Notes under the pieces: model-generated | Told to the model about the DNA's origin: nothing | Database searches by the model: none | What the model saw: only the letters and a program-made list of their open reading frames with translations | Translations under genes and position numbers: made by a program | Assembly: GCA_900539525.1 (NCBI GenBank) | Contig: UQCM01000006.1 | Location: forward strand, 9,431-73,430 | Source of the DNA: an uncultured Blautia sp. | Lineage (GTDB): Bacteria > Bacillota > Clostridia > Lachnospirales > Lachnospiraceae | Length of the DNA stretch: 64,000 nt | Direction: 5' to 3' | Shown here: positions 9,195 to 17,019 of the stretch, one piece after another | How positions within the stretch are numbered: position 1 is the first letter of the stretch | How the letters are laid out: every line of letters starts with the position of its first letter

Positions 9195-11573
9195 AATACG
9201 GATGGAATTCAGCACGCACAGCATTGCCACGCCTGAATCTGCAAATACTGCCGCCCACATGGAAGCAAAGCCGCAGATTCCCAGGATCATAACAATAATC
9301 TTAATTGCCAGTGCAAAAATAACATTTTGCCGGGAAATCCGTCCACTGGCCTTTGCTATGGCGATCGACTGAGGAATTGCTTCCATACCGGAGGTCATAA
9401 ATACCACATCGGCTGCCTCAATAGCCGCATCCGCACCACTTCCCATGGCAGCCCCCACATCTGCGCCTGCCAGTACCGGGGCGTCATTGATTCCATCGCC
9501 GACAAACATCACAGAACCCTTTTGCTCACGGATGTTCTGAAGCTCTGTGAGCTTATCCTGTGGAAGGAGCTTTGCATGGATCTCATCAATTCCCGCCTGC
9601 TCTGCGATCGCTCTGGCACTTTTTTCTGTATCTCCTGTCAGCATGACCGTAAAGATCTTCTGTTTTTTCAGCTTCTGTACCGCATCCTGTGCATCCCTTT
9701 TTATGGTATCCGATATCAGCAGATATCCTTCATATACTCCGTCAACAGCGATCAGTACCTCTGCACCGTAATCGTCATTTTTATAGTTTTCCAGAGAAAC
9801 CTGGTATTTCTCCATAAGCTTTCTGTTTCCGCAGAGCACCTTTCTCCCGTTCAGAGATGCACAGATTCCATGACCCGCCACTTCTGTAAGCTCTGACGGA
9901 TGCGTAAGCTCCATGCCCTTCTCCTTCGCTGCCGTGACAATACTGATTCCAATGGGGTGGGTCGAATTCTGTTCACATTCTGCGCATATCTTCAAAAGCT
10001 CATCCTCTGTCAGACTTCCCTCTGCCGTCACCTTCTGCAGGACAAAGTTACCTTCAGTGATCGTTCCCGTCTTATCCATAACGACGGCCTTTACATCGCT
10101 TAAAGCTTCCAGTGCCACACCTCCCTTGAAGAGGATTCCTTTCTTAGAACCGGCTCCGATCCCTGAGAAAAAAGCCAGCGGAACACTTAAGACCAGGGCG
10201 CACGGACAGCTCATGACCAGAAAGGACAGAGCCGTGTAAACCCAGTAATTCCAGCTGCCTCCCGCCAGTGGGGGAACAACAGCAATAACAAGTGCCAGAA
10301 GTACCACGACCGGGGTATAGACTGCGGCAAATTTTGTAATAAAACGTTCCATCTGAGGCTTACTGGCAGCCGCATTTTCCACTGAATTCAGGATTCTCGT
10401 TACCATCGATTCCGAGAGTGGCTTTTCCACACAGATCTTTAGCTGCCCTGAGGTATTGACACAGCCCGACATTACTTCGTCACCTGCTTTTGCCTTTACC
10501 GGAACCGGCTCCCCGGTGACCGCCGAGGTATCGATCCGGCTTTCCCCCTCGAGGATTCTTCCATCCAGCGGGATCCTGTCTCCTGGGCGTACCAGGAGAA
10601 CGTCCCCCGGCATGGCCTCTTCTGCAGCAATCACTTGAATCTCTTCGCCCCGCACCAGATTCACTACCTCAGGCCGAAGATCCACCGCATCCATGATCTG
10701 TCCGCGGCTCTTTCTGACTGCCAGATCCTCGAAATATTCTCCGATCCGGAAGAACAGCATGACACCTGCCGCCTCCGGATACTCCCCGATGGCAAACGCA
10801 CCGACCGTTGCTATACTCATCAGGAAATTTTCATCAAAAATGTGACCCTTTGCCATATTTTTTGCAGCTTTCAGAAGAATCTTTCCTCCCAGGATCAGAT
10901 AAGAAAGGACAAATGCCGTAAGAGCCATCCAACTGCCAGACACTGCATTTTTCAGAACCATACCGGCAAGCAGGAAAAATGCTCCTGCCAGAATTTCTGT
11001 AAGCTCTTTTTTCTGTTCTGCCTTTTGCCCCTCTCTTTTTTCTCTCTCTTTTTCCTTCTCTGCCCTTACGGTATGCTGTTTCTCATCGCGGTAAATCACT
11101 TTAACATCGGGTTCGATCGATTCGCATATTCTCTGAATCTCCGGGAGAAGCTCTTCTCCGTTTGGCGCATACAGTCTGAGCTGCTTTGCGGAAAACAGGA
11201 TCCTGGCATCTTCAACACCTGGAATCTGTGCGATCCTTCGCTCCATCTTCGCCGCACAGTTTGCACATCCCAGATGCTCCAGAAAGAAAATATGACGGTT
11301 CTTTCCTTCATAATGTCTGTATTCACCGTCATGTTCCTCTTCATGAAGATGTTCATGTCCGCACCCGCAATTCTCATCATGGTGGTGTTCATGTCCGCAC
11401 CCGCAGTCCTCATCATGGTGGTGCTCATGTCCGCATCCGCAACCCTCGTCATGATGGTGTTCATGTCCACACCCGCAGCCCTCGTCATGATGGTGCTCAT
11501 GTCCACACCTGCAGTCCTCATCATGATGGTGTTCTTTACTGTATGAACACCTGCCTTCTATTTGTCTTGTCAT
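9174..11573 (-). CDS. Heavy-metal P1B-type ATPase (Zn/Cd/Co/Pb exporter) with His/Cys-rich N-terminal repeats
   Basis: A 799-residue P1B ATPase. The start at 11573 is chosen over an upstream in-frame ATG because GGGAGGTG lies 6 bp before it and the promoter/operator overlaps the longer version. Residues 15-74 are five 12-residue His/Cys repeats (HHHDEGCGCGHE type). An HMA domain with GCANC follows (~residue 100). Then come membrane helices, the CPC metal site (SCPCALVLS), phosphorylation motif DKTGT, the HP motif (STHPIG) and hinge GDGINDAP. The final helix has FADSGVAMLCVLNSIR, the Asp-containing motif of ZntA/CadA-type Zn/Cd exporters. It acts at the cytoplasmic membrane as an exporter. Regulation is likely by an ArsR/SmtB repressor at the operator just upstream; no such regulator gene is adjacent. 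Confidence 0.95.
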   Translation of the reverse strand: MTRQIEGRCSYSKEHHHDEDCRCGHEHHHDEGCGCGHEHHHDEGCGCGHEHHHDEDCGCGHEHHHDENCGCGHEHLHEEEHDGEYRHYEGKNRHIFFLEHLGCANCAAKMERRIAQIPGVEDARILFSAKQLRLYAPNGEELLPEIQRICESIEPDVKVIYRDEKQHTVRAEKEKEREKREGQKAEQKKELTEILAGAFFLLAGMVLKNAVSGSWMALTAFVLSYLILGGKILLKAAKNMAKGHIFDENFLMSIATVGAFAIGEYPEAAGVMLFFRIGEYFEDLAVRKSRGQIMDAVDLRPEVVNLVRGEEIQVIAAEEAMPGDVLLVRPGDRIPLDGRILEGESRIDTSAVTGEPVPVKAKAGDEVMSGCVNTSGQLKICVEKPLSESMVTRILNSVENAAASKPQMERFITKFAAVYTPVVVLLALVIAVVPPLAGGSWNYWVYTALSFLVMSCPCALVLSVPLAFFSGIGAGSKKGILFKGGVALEALSDVKAVVMDKTGTITEGNFVLQKVTAEGSLTEDELLKICAECEQNSTHPIGISIVTAAKEKGMELTHPSELTEVAGHGICASLNGRKVLCGNRKLMEKYQVSLENYKNDDYGAEVLIAVDGVYEGYLLISDTIKRDAQDAVQKLKKQKIFTVMLTGDTEKSARAIAEQAGIDEIHAKLLPQDKLTELQNIREQKGSVMFVGDGINDAPVLAGADVGAAMGSGADAAIEAADVVFMTSGMEAIPQSIAIAKASGRISRQNVIFALAIKIIVMILGICGFASMWAAVFADSGVAMLCVLNSIRILYSHNE
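11352..11531 (-). repeat. Five 36-bp tandem repeats encoding His/Cys metal-binding units
   Basis: Five in-frame copies of a 36-bp unit encode HHHDE[DGN]C[GR]CGHE in the N-terminus of the metal ATPase. The number may vary between strains through slippage or recombination. They are followed by a sixth, diverged HLHEEEHDGEY segment. Confidence 0.9.
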
Positions 11574-11586
11574 ATCACACCTCCCG

Positions 11587-11649
11587 GATATACAAATATA
11601 TGAATAACTGTTCATATATTTGTATATCACAATCGCTCTCTTTTGTCAA
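11587..11649 (-). promoter_or_regulatory. Promoter and ArsR/SmtB-type operator of the metal ATPase gene
   Basis: Reading leftwards, TTGACA (11644-11649) and TATACA (11621-11626) are separated by exactly 17 bp. The -10 lies inside a perfect inverted repeat with 18-bp arms, 11587-11604 and 11611-11628 (GATATACAAATATATGAA and its complement), spaced by 6 bp. The core TGAA-N6-TTCA is the classic SmtB/ArsR half-site arrangement. Repression by metal-free regulator and release by Zn/Cd/Co is inferred from the family. Confidence 0.9.
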
Positions 11650-11689
11650 TACGGATGATTCTTTCAGGGGTATGAACAGTTACCTTATT

Positions 11690-11716
11690 GTTACTGGTCA
11701 CGGAGTGAACAGTCAC
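11690..11716 (+). repeat. Family 1 minimal 27-bp element, copy with no visible target duplication
   Basis: A near-palindrome beginning GTTACTGGTCA and ending TGAACAGTCAC around a CGGAG loop. It matches the copies at 28041 and 53977 except for the last bases. Flanks show no clear direct repeat. It lies in the 430-bp space upstream of the metal ATPase promoter. Confidence 0.8.
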
Positions 11717-11755
11717 CGGCAACCCCTTAATTTTTTATAAATAATCGCAGATGTA

Positions 11756-11791
11756 TTGCAGTTTTATATTATACGGCGTATACTATAAAAC
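11756..11791 (+). promoter_or_regulatory. Promoter overlapped by a palindromic operator, probably for the zinc-ribbon gene pair
   Basis: TTGCAG (11756-11761) and TATACT (11779-11784) are 17 bp apart. The spacer and -10 coincide with an inverted repeat: arms 11761-11774 (GTTTTATATTATAC) and 11778-11791 (GTATACTATAAAAC), one mismatch, 3-bp centre. A repressor site is the likely reading. The first gene downstream starts at 12060, so the leader would be about 270 nt and includes repeat elements. Confidence 0.5.
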
Positions 11792-11801
11792 AAATATGTG
11801 C

Positions 11802-11885
11802 CCGGAGAAGCAGCGTGATATGATGCAGCATGCATCATATCTGTGCATCGCGAAGCGTGTTACTGGTCACGGAGTAAACAGTAAC
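11802..11885 (+). repeat. Family 1 partial element (body plus one 27-bp terminus)
   Basis: The segment from CCCGGAGAAGCAGCG to the terminal AACAGTAAC matches the reverse complement of part of the element at 19614-19769 (shared CATCATATCTGTGCATCG and CGAAGCGTGTTACTG). The 27-bp terminus is at 11859-11885. The other end is missing. Confidence 0.75.
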
Positions 11886-11911
11886 CTGTCTTCTGTTCCG
11901 GCAGCATACAA

Positions 11912-12038
11912 ATGAAAATGCAACTGTTCAGAGCCATGCAAAGTTTTATAAATCTACAGGTCGAGAGCTCTGCATGAGCAAAAGGAAAGCCCGGAAGAGG
12001 CGGTTTTGTGAATGGACTCTGAATAGTTACATGAAAAT
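11912..12038 (+). repeat. Family 2 MITE-like element with perfect 8-bp target duplication
   Basis: The 111-bp element (11920-12030) starts GCAACTGTTCAGAG and ends CTCTGAATAGTTAC, i.e. inverted termini. It is flanked on both sides by ATGAAAAT (11912-11919 and 12031-12038), a target-site duplication. The internal part (GCATGAGCAAAAGGAAAGC, GAGGCGGTTTTG) recurs at 22421-22510 and 37027-37096. It encodes no protein. Confidence 0.85.
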
Positions 12039-12059
12039 ATACATCAGGAGGGGATAGAA

Positions 12060-12686
12060 ATGTTTCGGGTCAGTGTGGAGAGTTTTACAATGGTGATGGA
12101 GGTTCTGGGGCTGGTCTTTGGTGTGATTGGAGCTTTTGTTGTTTTTTTCGGATTTATGTCAGAGAAAAACGGGAGAAGATATACCGGGAGGCTGGCGAAG
12201 CTGTATGATTTTCTGAATTTCAGATTTTACATTATAGAAGATGTCCTGAAGTTCTGTTATGTGCTGACAGCCTGTCTGTGTACGGGAATCGGACTCTTTA
12301 TGGCTCTGACAGTGGTGGAACTGACGAGAGGGCTTGTGCTTTTAGCAGGCGGGAATCTGGTAGCCAGGATCGCATTTGAGTTTCTGATGATGCTGGTGAA
12401 GGCCTGCAGAAATCTGGGTGAGGTTGGAAAACAGAACAGATCTGAAATTCCGACAAAAAATGACAGAGCGGATGCTGCCAGGCCGGAAGCTGTATGTGAA
12501 GATATCTACATAGAAGATAAGGAAGAAGCCACTCCGGAAGAATTACCGGATACCGGGGAAGCTGAAGGGAAGGAAAAGGGCATACACGTAAAGATAAAAA
12601 AAGAGAAGTATAAGATTTGCCCGTCCTGCGGTGAGAGCTGCAGCGGCAAGTTTGAATACTGTAACATGTGTGGTACGAAATTATAA
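12060..12686 (+). CDS. Membrane protein with C-terminal zinc ribbon, unknown function
   Basis: A 208-residue protein not recognised beyond its architecture. The start has AGGAGGGG 6-8 bp upstream. Two or three hydrophobic segments occupy residues ~8-35 and ~65-120, followed by an acidic/lysine-rich linker. The C-terminal ~25 residues form a zinc ribbon (CPSCGESC..KFEYCNMCG). The next gene follows after 16 bp and also has a zinc ribbon, so the two are probably one operon of related function. The promoter at 11756 with a palindromic site may control it. Confidence 0.8.
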   Translation: MFRVSVESFTMVMEVLGLVFGVIGAFVVFFGFMSEKNGRRYTGRLAKLYDFLNFRFYIIEDVLKFCYVLTACLCTGIGLFMALTVVELTRGLVLLAGGNLVARIAFEFLMMLVKACRNLGEVGKQNRSEIPTKNDRADAARPEAVCEDIYIEDKEEATPEELPDTGEAEGKEKGIHVKIKKEKYKICPSCGESCSGKFEYCNMCGTKL

Positions 12687-12702
12687 AAAGGAGGATTTTA
12701 CA

Positions 12703-13299
12703 ATGGCGTTTTTTGATGAAATTGGAAAAACACTGACAAAGACCAGCCAGACTGTGGCGAAGAAAGCGAAGAATATGGCTGAGGTGGGGAATCTGAAGCT
12801 GCAGGTGAGAGAAGAAGAGCGCCAGCTGAAAGAGATTTATGCACAGCTGGGAGAAAAATATTATACTCTTTACAAAGAATGTCCGGATGAGTCTCTGAAA
12901 GAGGGTATTCAGAAAGTGGAGGAAGGAAAGCAGAGGATCGAAAAACTGAAAGATCATCTGGCAAAAATGGAAAATGCAAGAATCTGTCCGAACTGTTCAG
13001 AAAAGCTTCCGGAGAAAGGGATGTTCTGTCCGGCCTGCGGTACGAAGTATCCGGAGGCGAAGGAAGAAGCAGAGGAAGAGTTGTATGAGGAAGTAGAAGA
13101 AGTGGTGTATGAGACACCAGATGCAGAAGCAGATGAGGTGGTGTATGAGACACCAGACACAGAAGTGAATGAGGCAGCAGCTGAGGTGACGGAAGAGCCG
13201 AAGGCTGCAGATCCGGAAATCGGAGCTTTAGCGGAAGAAAAAAAGGAGGGGCCGGCAGCGGAGGAAATGGAAGACGGCAGGACGCTGCCGGAAGAATAA
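12703..13299 (+). CDS. Coiled-coil zinc-ribbon protein, unknown function
   Basis: A 198-residue soluble protein. The start at 12703 has AAAGGAGGAT directly upstream. Residues ~1-90 are helical and charged, probably a coiled coil (MAFFDEIGKTLTKTSQTVAKK, then VREEERQLKEIYAQLG). A four-Cys zinc ribbon follows (CPNCSEKLPEKGMFCPACG). The C-terminal ~80 residues are a Glu-rich tail with a short internal repeat (VVYETPDAEADE / VVYETPDTEVNE). I recognise this as a type common in Lachnospiraceae but know no function. It forms a pair with the membrane zinc-ribbon gene upstream. Confidence 0.8.
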   Translation: MAFFDEIGKTLTKTSQTVAKKAKNMAEVGNLKLQVREEERQLKEIYAQLGEKYYTLYKECPDESLKEGIQKVEEGKQRIEKLKDHLAKMENARICPNCSEKLPEKGMFCPACGTKYPEAKEEAEEELYEEVEEVVYETPDAEADEVVYETPDTEVNEAAAEVTEEPKAADPEIGALAEEKKEGPAAEEMEDGRTLPEE

Positions 13300-13322
13300 A
13301 TGCCACAGACAAAAGAGACAGG

Positions 13323-13349
13323 GTTACCGGTTACATAGTAAACAGTAAC
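13323..13349 (+). repeat. Family 1 minimal 27-bp element, diverged
   Basis: GTTACCGGTTACA to TAAACAGTAAC, a diverged 27-bp copy 24 bp after the zinc-ribbon stop codon. No target duplication is evident. Confidence 0.65.
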
Positions 13350-13383
13350 GGTCTGGAGTATTGCAGATGAGAGGCTGCGCTTG

Positions 13384-13418
13384 ATCGGGGACGGGGAATA
13401 CCTGCCCCCGATTTTATA
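13384..13418 (+). terminator. Rho-independent terminator of the zinc-ribbon operon
   Basis: ATCGGGGACGGG pairs with CTGCCCCCGAT around a short loop, followed by TTTTAT. It is followed by a further short palindrome at 13423-13439 (GGCTCAT-TTG-ATGAGCC). The rest of the 316-bp gap to 13616 is AT-rich and contains the dac promoter region. Confidence 0.75.
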
Positions 13419-13534
13419 ATACGGCTCATTTGATGAGCCAAGGGGCAAATGGACATAAAATATATGCTTGCATAAAACTGTTCTATAAGTTTTAATATAG
13501 TCTTTTTTTGAAAAAAATTGTTTAAAAAGATATT

Positions 13535-13564
13535 TTTTTGTTGAAAAATGAACGAAGATATAAT
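13535..13564 (+). promoter_or_regulatory. Probable promoter of the D-Ala-D-Ala carboxypeptidase gene
   Basis: TATAAT at 13559-13564, with a weak T-rich -35 (TTTTTG) 18 bp upstream, in a very AT-rich stretch about 50 bp before the start codon. Confidence 0.4.
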
Positions 13565-13615
13565 ACAATAATATGTGACTTAAAAAAATGACGCATAACA
13601 GGATGGAGAAGGAGT

Positions 13616-15298
13616 ATGAAGAATAAAAGAATCTATTTTCTGTGTACACTTCTGACAGCAATACTGATCAGTGCAGCTTTGCCGCCGAAAATCTCACAGG
13701 CTACAGGGCAGCAGGAAACCGGGGAAGAGGAACAGCTGTCAGAAGAAAGCAGTGAGGAGACAGAGCATCCGGAGTCGTATTATCTTCCTGTTGAATCAAA
13801 CGCCATTGAAGGGTGGCCGGCAGGTCCGCAGGTGGAAGGCGAGGCAGCAGTGGTGATGGATGCCGGAACAGGAGCTTTTCTCTATAGCAAAAATATGGAG
13901 GCAAAGGAATATCCTGCTAGCATTACGAAAATTATGACTACGCTTGTGGCGATAGAAAACGGGGATCTGGACAGCAGGGTGAAATTCTCTGAATGGGCTG
14001 TGAACAGTCTTGAAGAGGGGAGCAGTCGTCTGTGGATGGACGTGGGCGAGAGGCTTACACTCCGTCAGGCACTGTATGGTATCATGCTGGAATCGGCGAA
14101 TGACTGTGCGAATGCAGTGGCGGAGAAGATCGGAGGCTCCGAAGAGGGGTTTGCAGAGCTCATGAACAAAAAGGCAAAGGAGCTGGGCTGTGTCAATACC
14201 CATTTTGTGAATGCACATGGACTGCATAATGAGAATCATTATACCTGTGCAAGGGATATGGCGATCATTACAAAGGCGGCGATGGAAAATGAGATTTTCG
14301 CCGAAATCGCCAAGACCATCGAATATATTATTCCTAAATCAAAGCATGTAAAACAGGAGCATGTACTGGTAAATCATCAGAAGATGCTCTATAAGGACGG
14401 ATTTTATTATAAAGGATGCCAGGGAGGAAAGACGGGATTTACGGAAGCAGCCTGGAATACCCTGGTAACGGTGGCACAGCGTAAGGAGAGGCAGCTGATC
14501 TGTGTGATTTTAAGGACGAACGGGCCGGATAAGATCTGCTGGGAGACGAAGGAGCTGCTGGATTACGGGTACAAAAATTTTGTGAGAAAGACGATTCCGA
14601 TCACCGATGGAGAGACGACGCGGGCAGAGCTGCTGGAAGATATCATTTTCGGAAAGGCTTCTGTCATGAAGGCACCGGCACTGTCAGAACCGGTGATGAT
14701 TGTGGAAAGCAGTGCGGAGGTCTCCCTTCCCAAAGGAAGTGATGTCAGCGAAGTGGCAAGAGGATTTCGCGGGGGAAAGGAATTCTTTTATACTTATCAT
14801 GGCTGGCAGGTTTCTTCTGTGCCGGTGAAGTTTAACACGGTAGATGTTGAGATTCCGGACTGGAAGCTGATCAATACAGATCTTTCAGCAAATCTTCAGA
14901 TGACGGAGAAGGAAACAGAAGCATTAAGTTTTCCTGAAAAAACGAGGAAGGTATTAAAGGCAGGAACAGGGAAAGTCATAGATGCCTGGAAGTCCGCCTG
15001 GGAATGGATCTATGATCATGACATTGCAGCGGCACTGGCAGGTCTGATCCTGATCATTCTTATGCTTCCTATGCTGATCATAGCATATATACGAAACCGC
15101 AGTTCCCAGAGGATCAGGAAGCAGCGCCAGAGAGAAAGAGAAGAGCGTATCAGGATTGAAAGAGATATCGATAGCAAGTCTGCTATTGAGATAGAGGAGG
15201 AGCTTCGGGCAGAGCTGGAGAAGGAACGCCTGAGGCAGGAAGAAGCATCCCGGAAATGTGAAGAGTCATCTGAGAAGAAAGAAAAAAAGGAGGAATAG
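13616..15298 (+). CDS. Serine-type D-Ala-D-Ala carboxypeptidase (DacF/PBP5-like)
   Basis: A 560-residue low-molecular-weight penicillin-binding protein that trims the terminal D-Ala of peptidoglycan stem peptides outside the membrane. The start at 13616 has GAAGGAG upstream and gives a signal peptide (MKNKRIYFLCTLLTAILISA). The catalytic triad of motifs is intact: SITK (active Ser, in YPASITKIMTT), SAN (LESANDCANAV) and KTG (GGKTGFTEAAWN). A PBP5-type C-terminal domain follows. Unusually, a true transmembrane helix (~465-485) and a long charged cytoplasmic tail (~75 residues, Arg/Glu-rich) replace the usual amphipathic anchor. The gene immediately downstream starts 3 bp after its stop. Confidence 0.93.
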   Translation: MKNKRIYFLCTLLTAILISAALPPKISQATGQQETGEEEQLSEESSEETEHPESYYLPVESNAIEGWPAGPQVEGEAAVVMDAGTGAFLYSKNMEAKEYPASITKIMTTLVAIENGDLDSRVKFSEWAVNSLEEGSSRLWMDVGERLTLRQALYGIMLESANDCANAVAEKIGGSEEGFAELMNKKAKELGCVNTHFVNAHGLHNENHYTCARDMAIITKAAMENEIFAEIAKTIEYIIPKSKHVKQEHVLVNHQKMLYKDGFYYKGCQGGKTGFTEAAWNTLVTVAQRKERQLICVILRTNGPDKICWETKELLDYGYKNFVRKTIPITDGETTRAELLEDIIFGKASVMKAPALSEPVMIVESSAEVSLPKGSDVSEVARGFRGGKEFFYTYHGWQVSSVPVKFNTVDVEIPDWKLINTDLSANLQMTEKETEALSFPEKTRKVLKAGTGKVIDAWKSAWEWIYDHDIAAALAGLILIILMLPMLIIAYIRNRSSQRIRKQRQREREERIRIERDIDSKSAIEIEEELRAELEKERLRQEEASRKCEESSEKKEKKEE

Positions 15299-15301
15299 AG
15301 A

Positions 15302-16039
15302 ATGAATTGGGTATCACCAATCAAGGATGAAGAGACACTTGAAAAATTTAAGCAGGAGCTGAGAAAGGTAGATGACAAGTATTATATTCTGTTTGAAATC
15401 GGAGTAGGTACAGGCCTTCAGCTTCAGGAGATCCTGAAATTCAAGAACAAGGATATTCGCGGCAAAGACAGTATCGAGGCAAATATCGGAACGAAGAACA
15501 TTAAGCGCATATTTAATATTCCTGAGGAACTGCAGGAAATTATTATGGAGTTCACAGAGGGGAAGGATCCGGAAGCATATCTGATTCAGGGACATGCAAG
15601 CTCTTCAGCAGCATTGTCGAGAGAGCAGGCTTATCGCGTATTTAAGAGCGTTGGAAAGAGTATGGGCTTAAATTCGATTGGCGCCCAGACGATGAGAAAA
15701 ACATTTGCATGGAGATATTACAAAGCTACGGATGATATTTATTACCTGCAGAATCTCCTGAATCATGCATCACCTTCGATCACATATCGTTATATTGGTG
15801 AAAAGCCGAATGTAGAAGTGGTATTAAAGAAGATGACGCCGGAGGAGAATGAGAGAAGCCGTTACATGCTGTACAAGGACGGTGCAGGAAAGAAACGTAT
15901 CCAGTCGCTGATCGATACACTTCAGTATCTGAAGGGCGAGATGGATAATCCTACAAATAATGATGCATTTTACGGAAGAGTGGAATGCCTTCTGGCAGAA
16001 TTTGAAAATCTCGTGGACAATTTCAATCATACAAAGTAA
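15302..16039 (+). CDS. Tyrosine-recombinase-like protein with degenerate catalytic site
   Basis: A 245-residue protein with the catalytic fold of phage-integrase/Xer recombinases but altered residues. The box I motif TGLR is TGLQ (GVGTGLQLQEIL), so the first catalytic Arg is Gln. The HxxR motif is QTMR, keeping Arg but losing His. The LNHASPSITYRYIG segment keeps the second-box His and the nucleophile Tyr, and a candidate beta-hairpin Lys remains (GTKNIKR). No N-terminal core-binding domain is present. It is translated just behind the carboxypeptidase (AGGAGG overlapping that gene's end), so it looks like a resident, domesticated gene rather than an integrated element. Function is unknown; DNA binding is plausible. 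Confidence 0.75.
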   Translation: MNWVSPIKDEETLEKFKQELRKVDDKYYILFEIGVGTGLQLQEILKFKNKDIRGKDSIEANIGTKNIKRIFNIPEELQEIIMEFTEGKDPEAYLIQGHASSSAALSREQAYRVFKSVGKSMGLNSIGAQTMRKTFAWRYYKATDDIYYLQNLLNHASPSITYRYIGEKPNVEVVLKKMTPEENERSRYMLYKDGAGKKRIQSLIDTLQYLKGEMDNPTNNDAFYGRVECLLAEFENLVDNFNHTK

Positions 16040-16045
16040 AAAAAG

Positions 16046-16085
16046 AAAAGTGACTGTTGTGGATGATACAGCAGTCACTTTTTCC
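16046..16085. terminator. Bidirectional terminator between convergent genes
   Basis: AAAAGTGACTG pairs with CAGTCACTTTT, giving a stem flanked by A and T tracts that serves both directions. The right arm includes the stop codon of the exonuclease gene. Confidence 0.8.
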
Positions 16086-17010
16086 TTTTGTTTCTCATAG
16101 CCTCTCTTTTCGCGCGCAGTTCTTCGGCTTCTTCCGGGCGGATCAGCTGCAAGGTCTTAATACAGAAGAAATTTCCTTCCTCTGTTTTTTTTATGCGTAT
16201 TCTTCCCTGGAGCCATCCGTGATCTTCGCAATAGGAGAGACTGAAGTAGGTACCATTTCCGTTTGAAAACCACCGGATTTTCCGGCGGGCATTTTTGCGG
16301 CAGAGATAGCACCGGGTCGAGGTGACCTTCCAGTCTTTCATTGCATCAATTTTTGAAGGAAACTCTCTGGAGATAAATTTACTGTGCGTATCGTAGACGG
16401 TGTAGATCTCGTCTTTCCTGTTTTTCGGATTCTGAAAGTAATCAATGGAATCGTTGGCGCATATTGTTTCCCGGGGAAGTGTTTTCATAATATCTGCTGT
16501 GTAGACCGCGTCATTTTGAGCACTGTGAAAAGGCATGCACCTGGGAAGCTGCAGATAATCTGCCGCATACTCAAGGGAACGCCTGGTCTTTCTGTCTTCG
16601 TATACTATGCTGAAAATTTTCTGAATATCATAGTACCGCAGTGGTCTGGGAAAGGGGCTGGTGATCCCGTAATAGCGCAGATTCCGCTGAAGCTCGTACA
16701 GATCCAGAGGACCCCAGGTACAGAAGGAAGCGTCTTCTCCGCACCAGGAAATAAAATCATGAAATACTTCCGGAAAGGTACGGCATTTTTCCAGGCTCTT
16801 CAGATTCAGATGAAGAATCTCCTGTGTGCGAAAATGCAGTGTCCGGTAGACAGAAGGGCGGATGCGCTCGGAAAAACGGCCGGTTTCACAATATTCACTA
16901 TTCAGCTTTACAGCGCCGATCTCAAGAATTTCAAAAGGAAGTGATTTTTCCTCGAATTCCTTTCCGTCGGGGCATTGATTCCATTCTAAGTCAAAGATAA
17001 TATAATTCAT
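16075..17010 (-). CDS. DEDD-family 3'-5' exonuclease (KapD/Eri-1-like)
   Basis: A 311-residue protein. The N-terminal ~185 residues are an RNase T/DnaQ-like exonuclease: motif I FDLEWNQ, motif II region TWGPLDLYELQRN, and motif III FHSAQNDA with conserved His and Asp. The C-terminal ~120 residues hold Cys pairs (CYLCRKNARRK) and a basic tail, possibly a nucleic acid-binding module. The start at 17010 is preferred to the ATG at 17034 because promoter elements (TTGTAT, 17 bp, TATACT) lie within the longer version. That leaves almost no leader and no ribosome-binding site. RNA or ssDNA trimming is inferred from the family. Confidence 0.82.
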   Translation of the reverse strand: MNYIIFDLEWNQCPDGKEFEEKSLPFEILEIGAVKLNSEYCETGRFSERIRPSVYRTLHFRTQEILHLNLKSLEKCRTFPEVFHDFISWCGEDASFCTWGPLDLYELQRNLRYYGITSPFPRPLRYYDIQKIFSIVYEDRKTRRSLEYAADYLQLPRCMPFHSAQNDAVYTADIMKTLPRETICANDSIDYFQNPKNRKDEIYTVYDTHSKFISREFPSKIDAMKDWKVTSTRCYLCRKNARRKIRWFSNGNGTYFSLSYCEDHGWLQGRIRIKKTEEGNFFCIKTLQLIRPEEAEELRAKREAMRNKRKK

Positions 17011-17019
17011 AATACTAGA

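Noticed and set aside
11096..11546. Open frames in other registers over the metal ATPase N-terminus
   Set aside because: Produced by the 36-bp tandem repeats; the P-type ATPase frame has the domain, start and operator support.
15302..16039. Prophage or integrative element integrase
   Set aside because: No att-like direct repeats, excision genes or cargo nearby; the gene is coupled to the carboxypeptidase and its catalytic site is altered.
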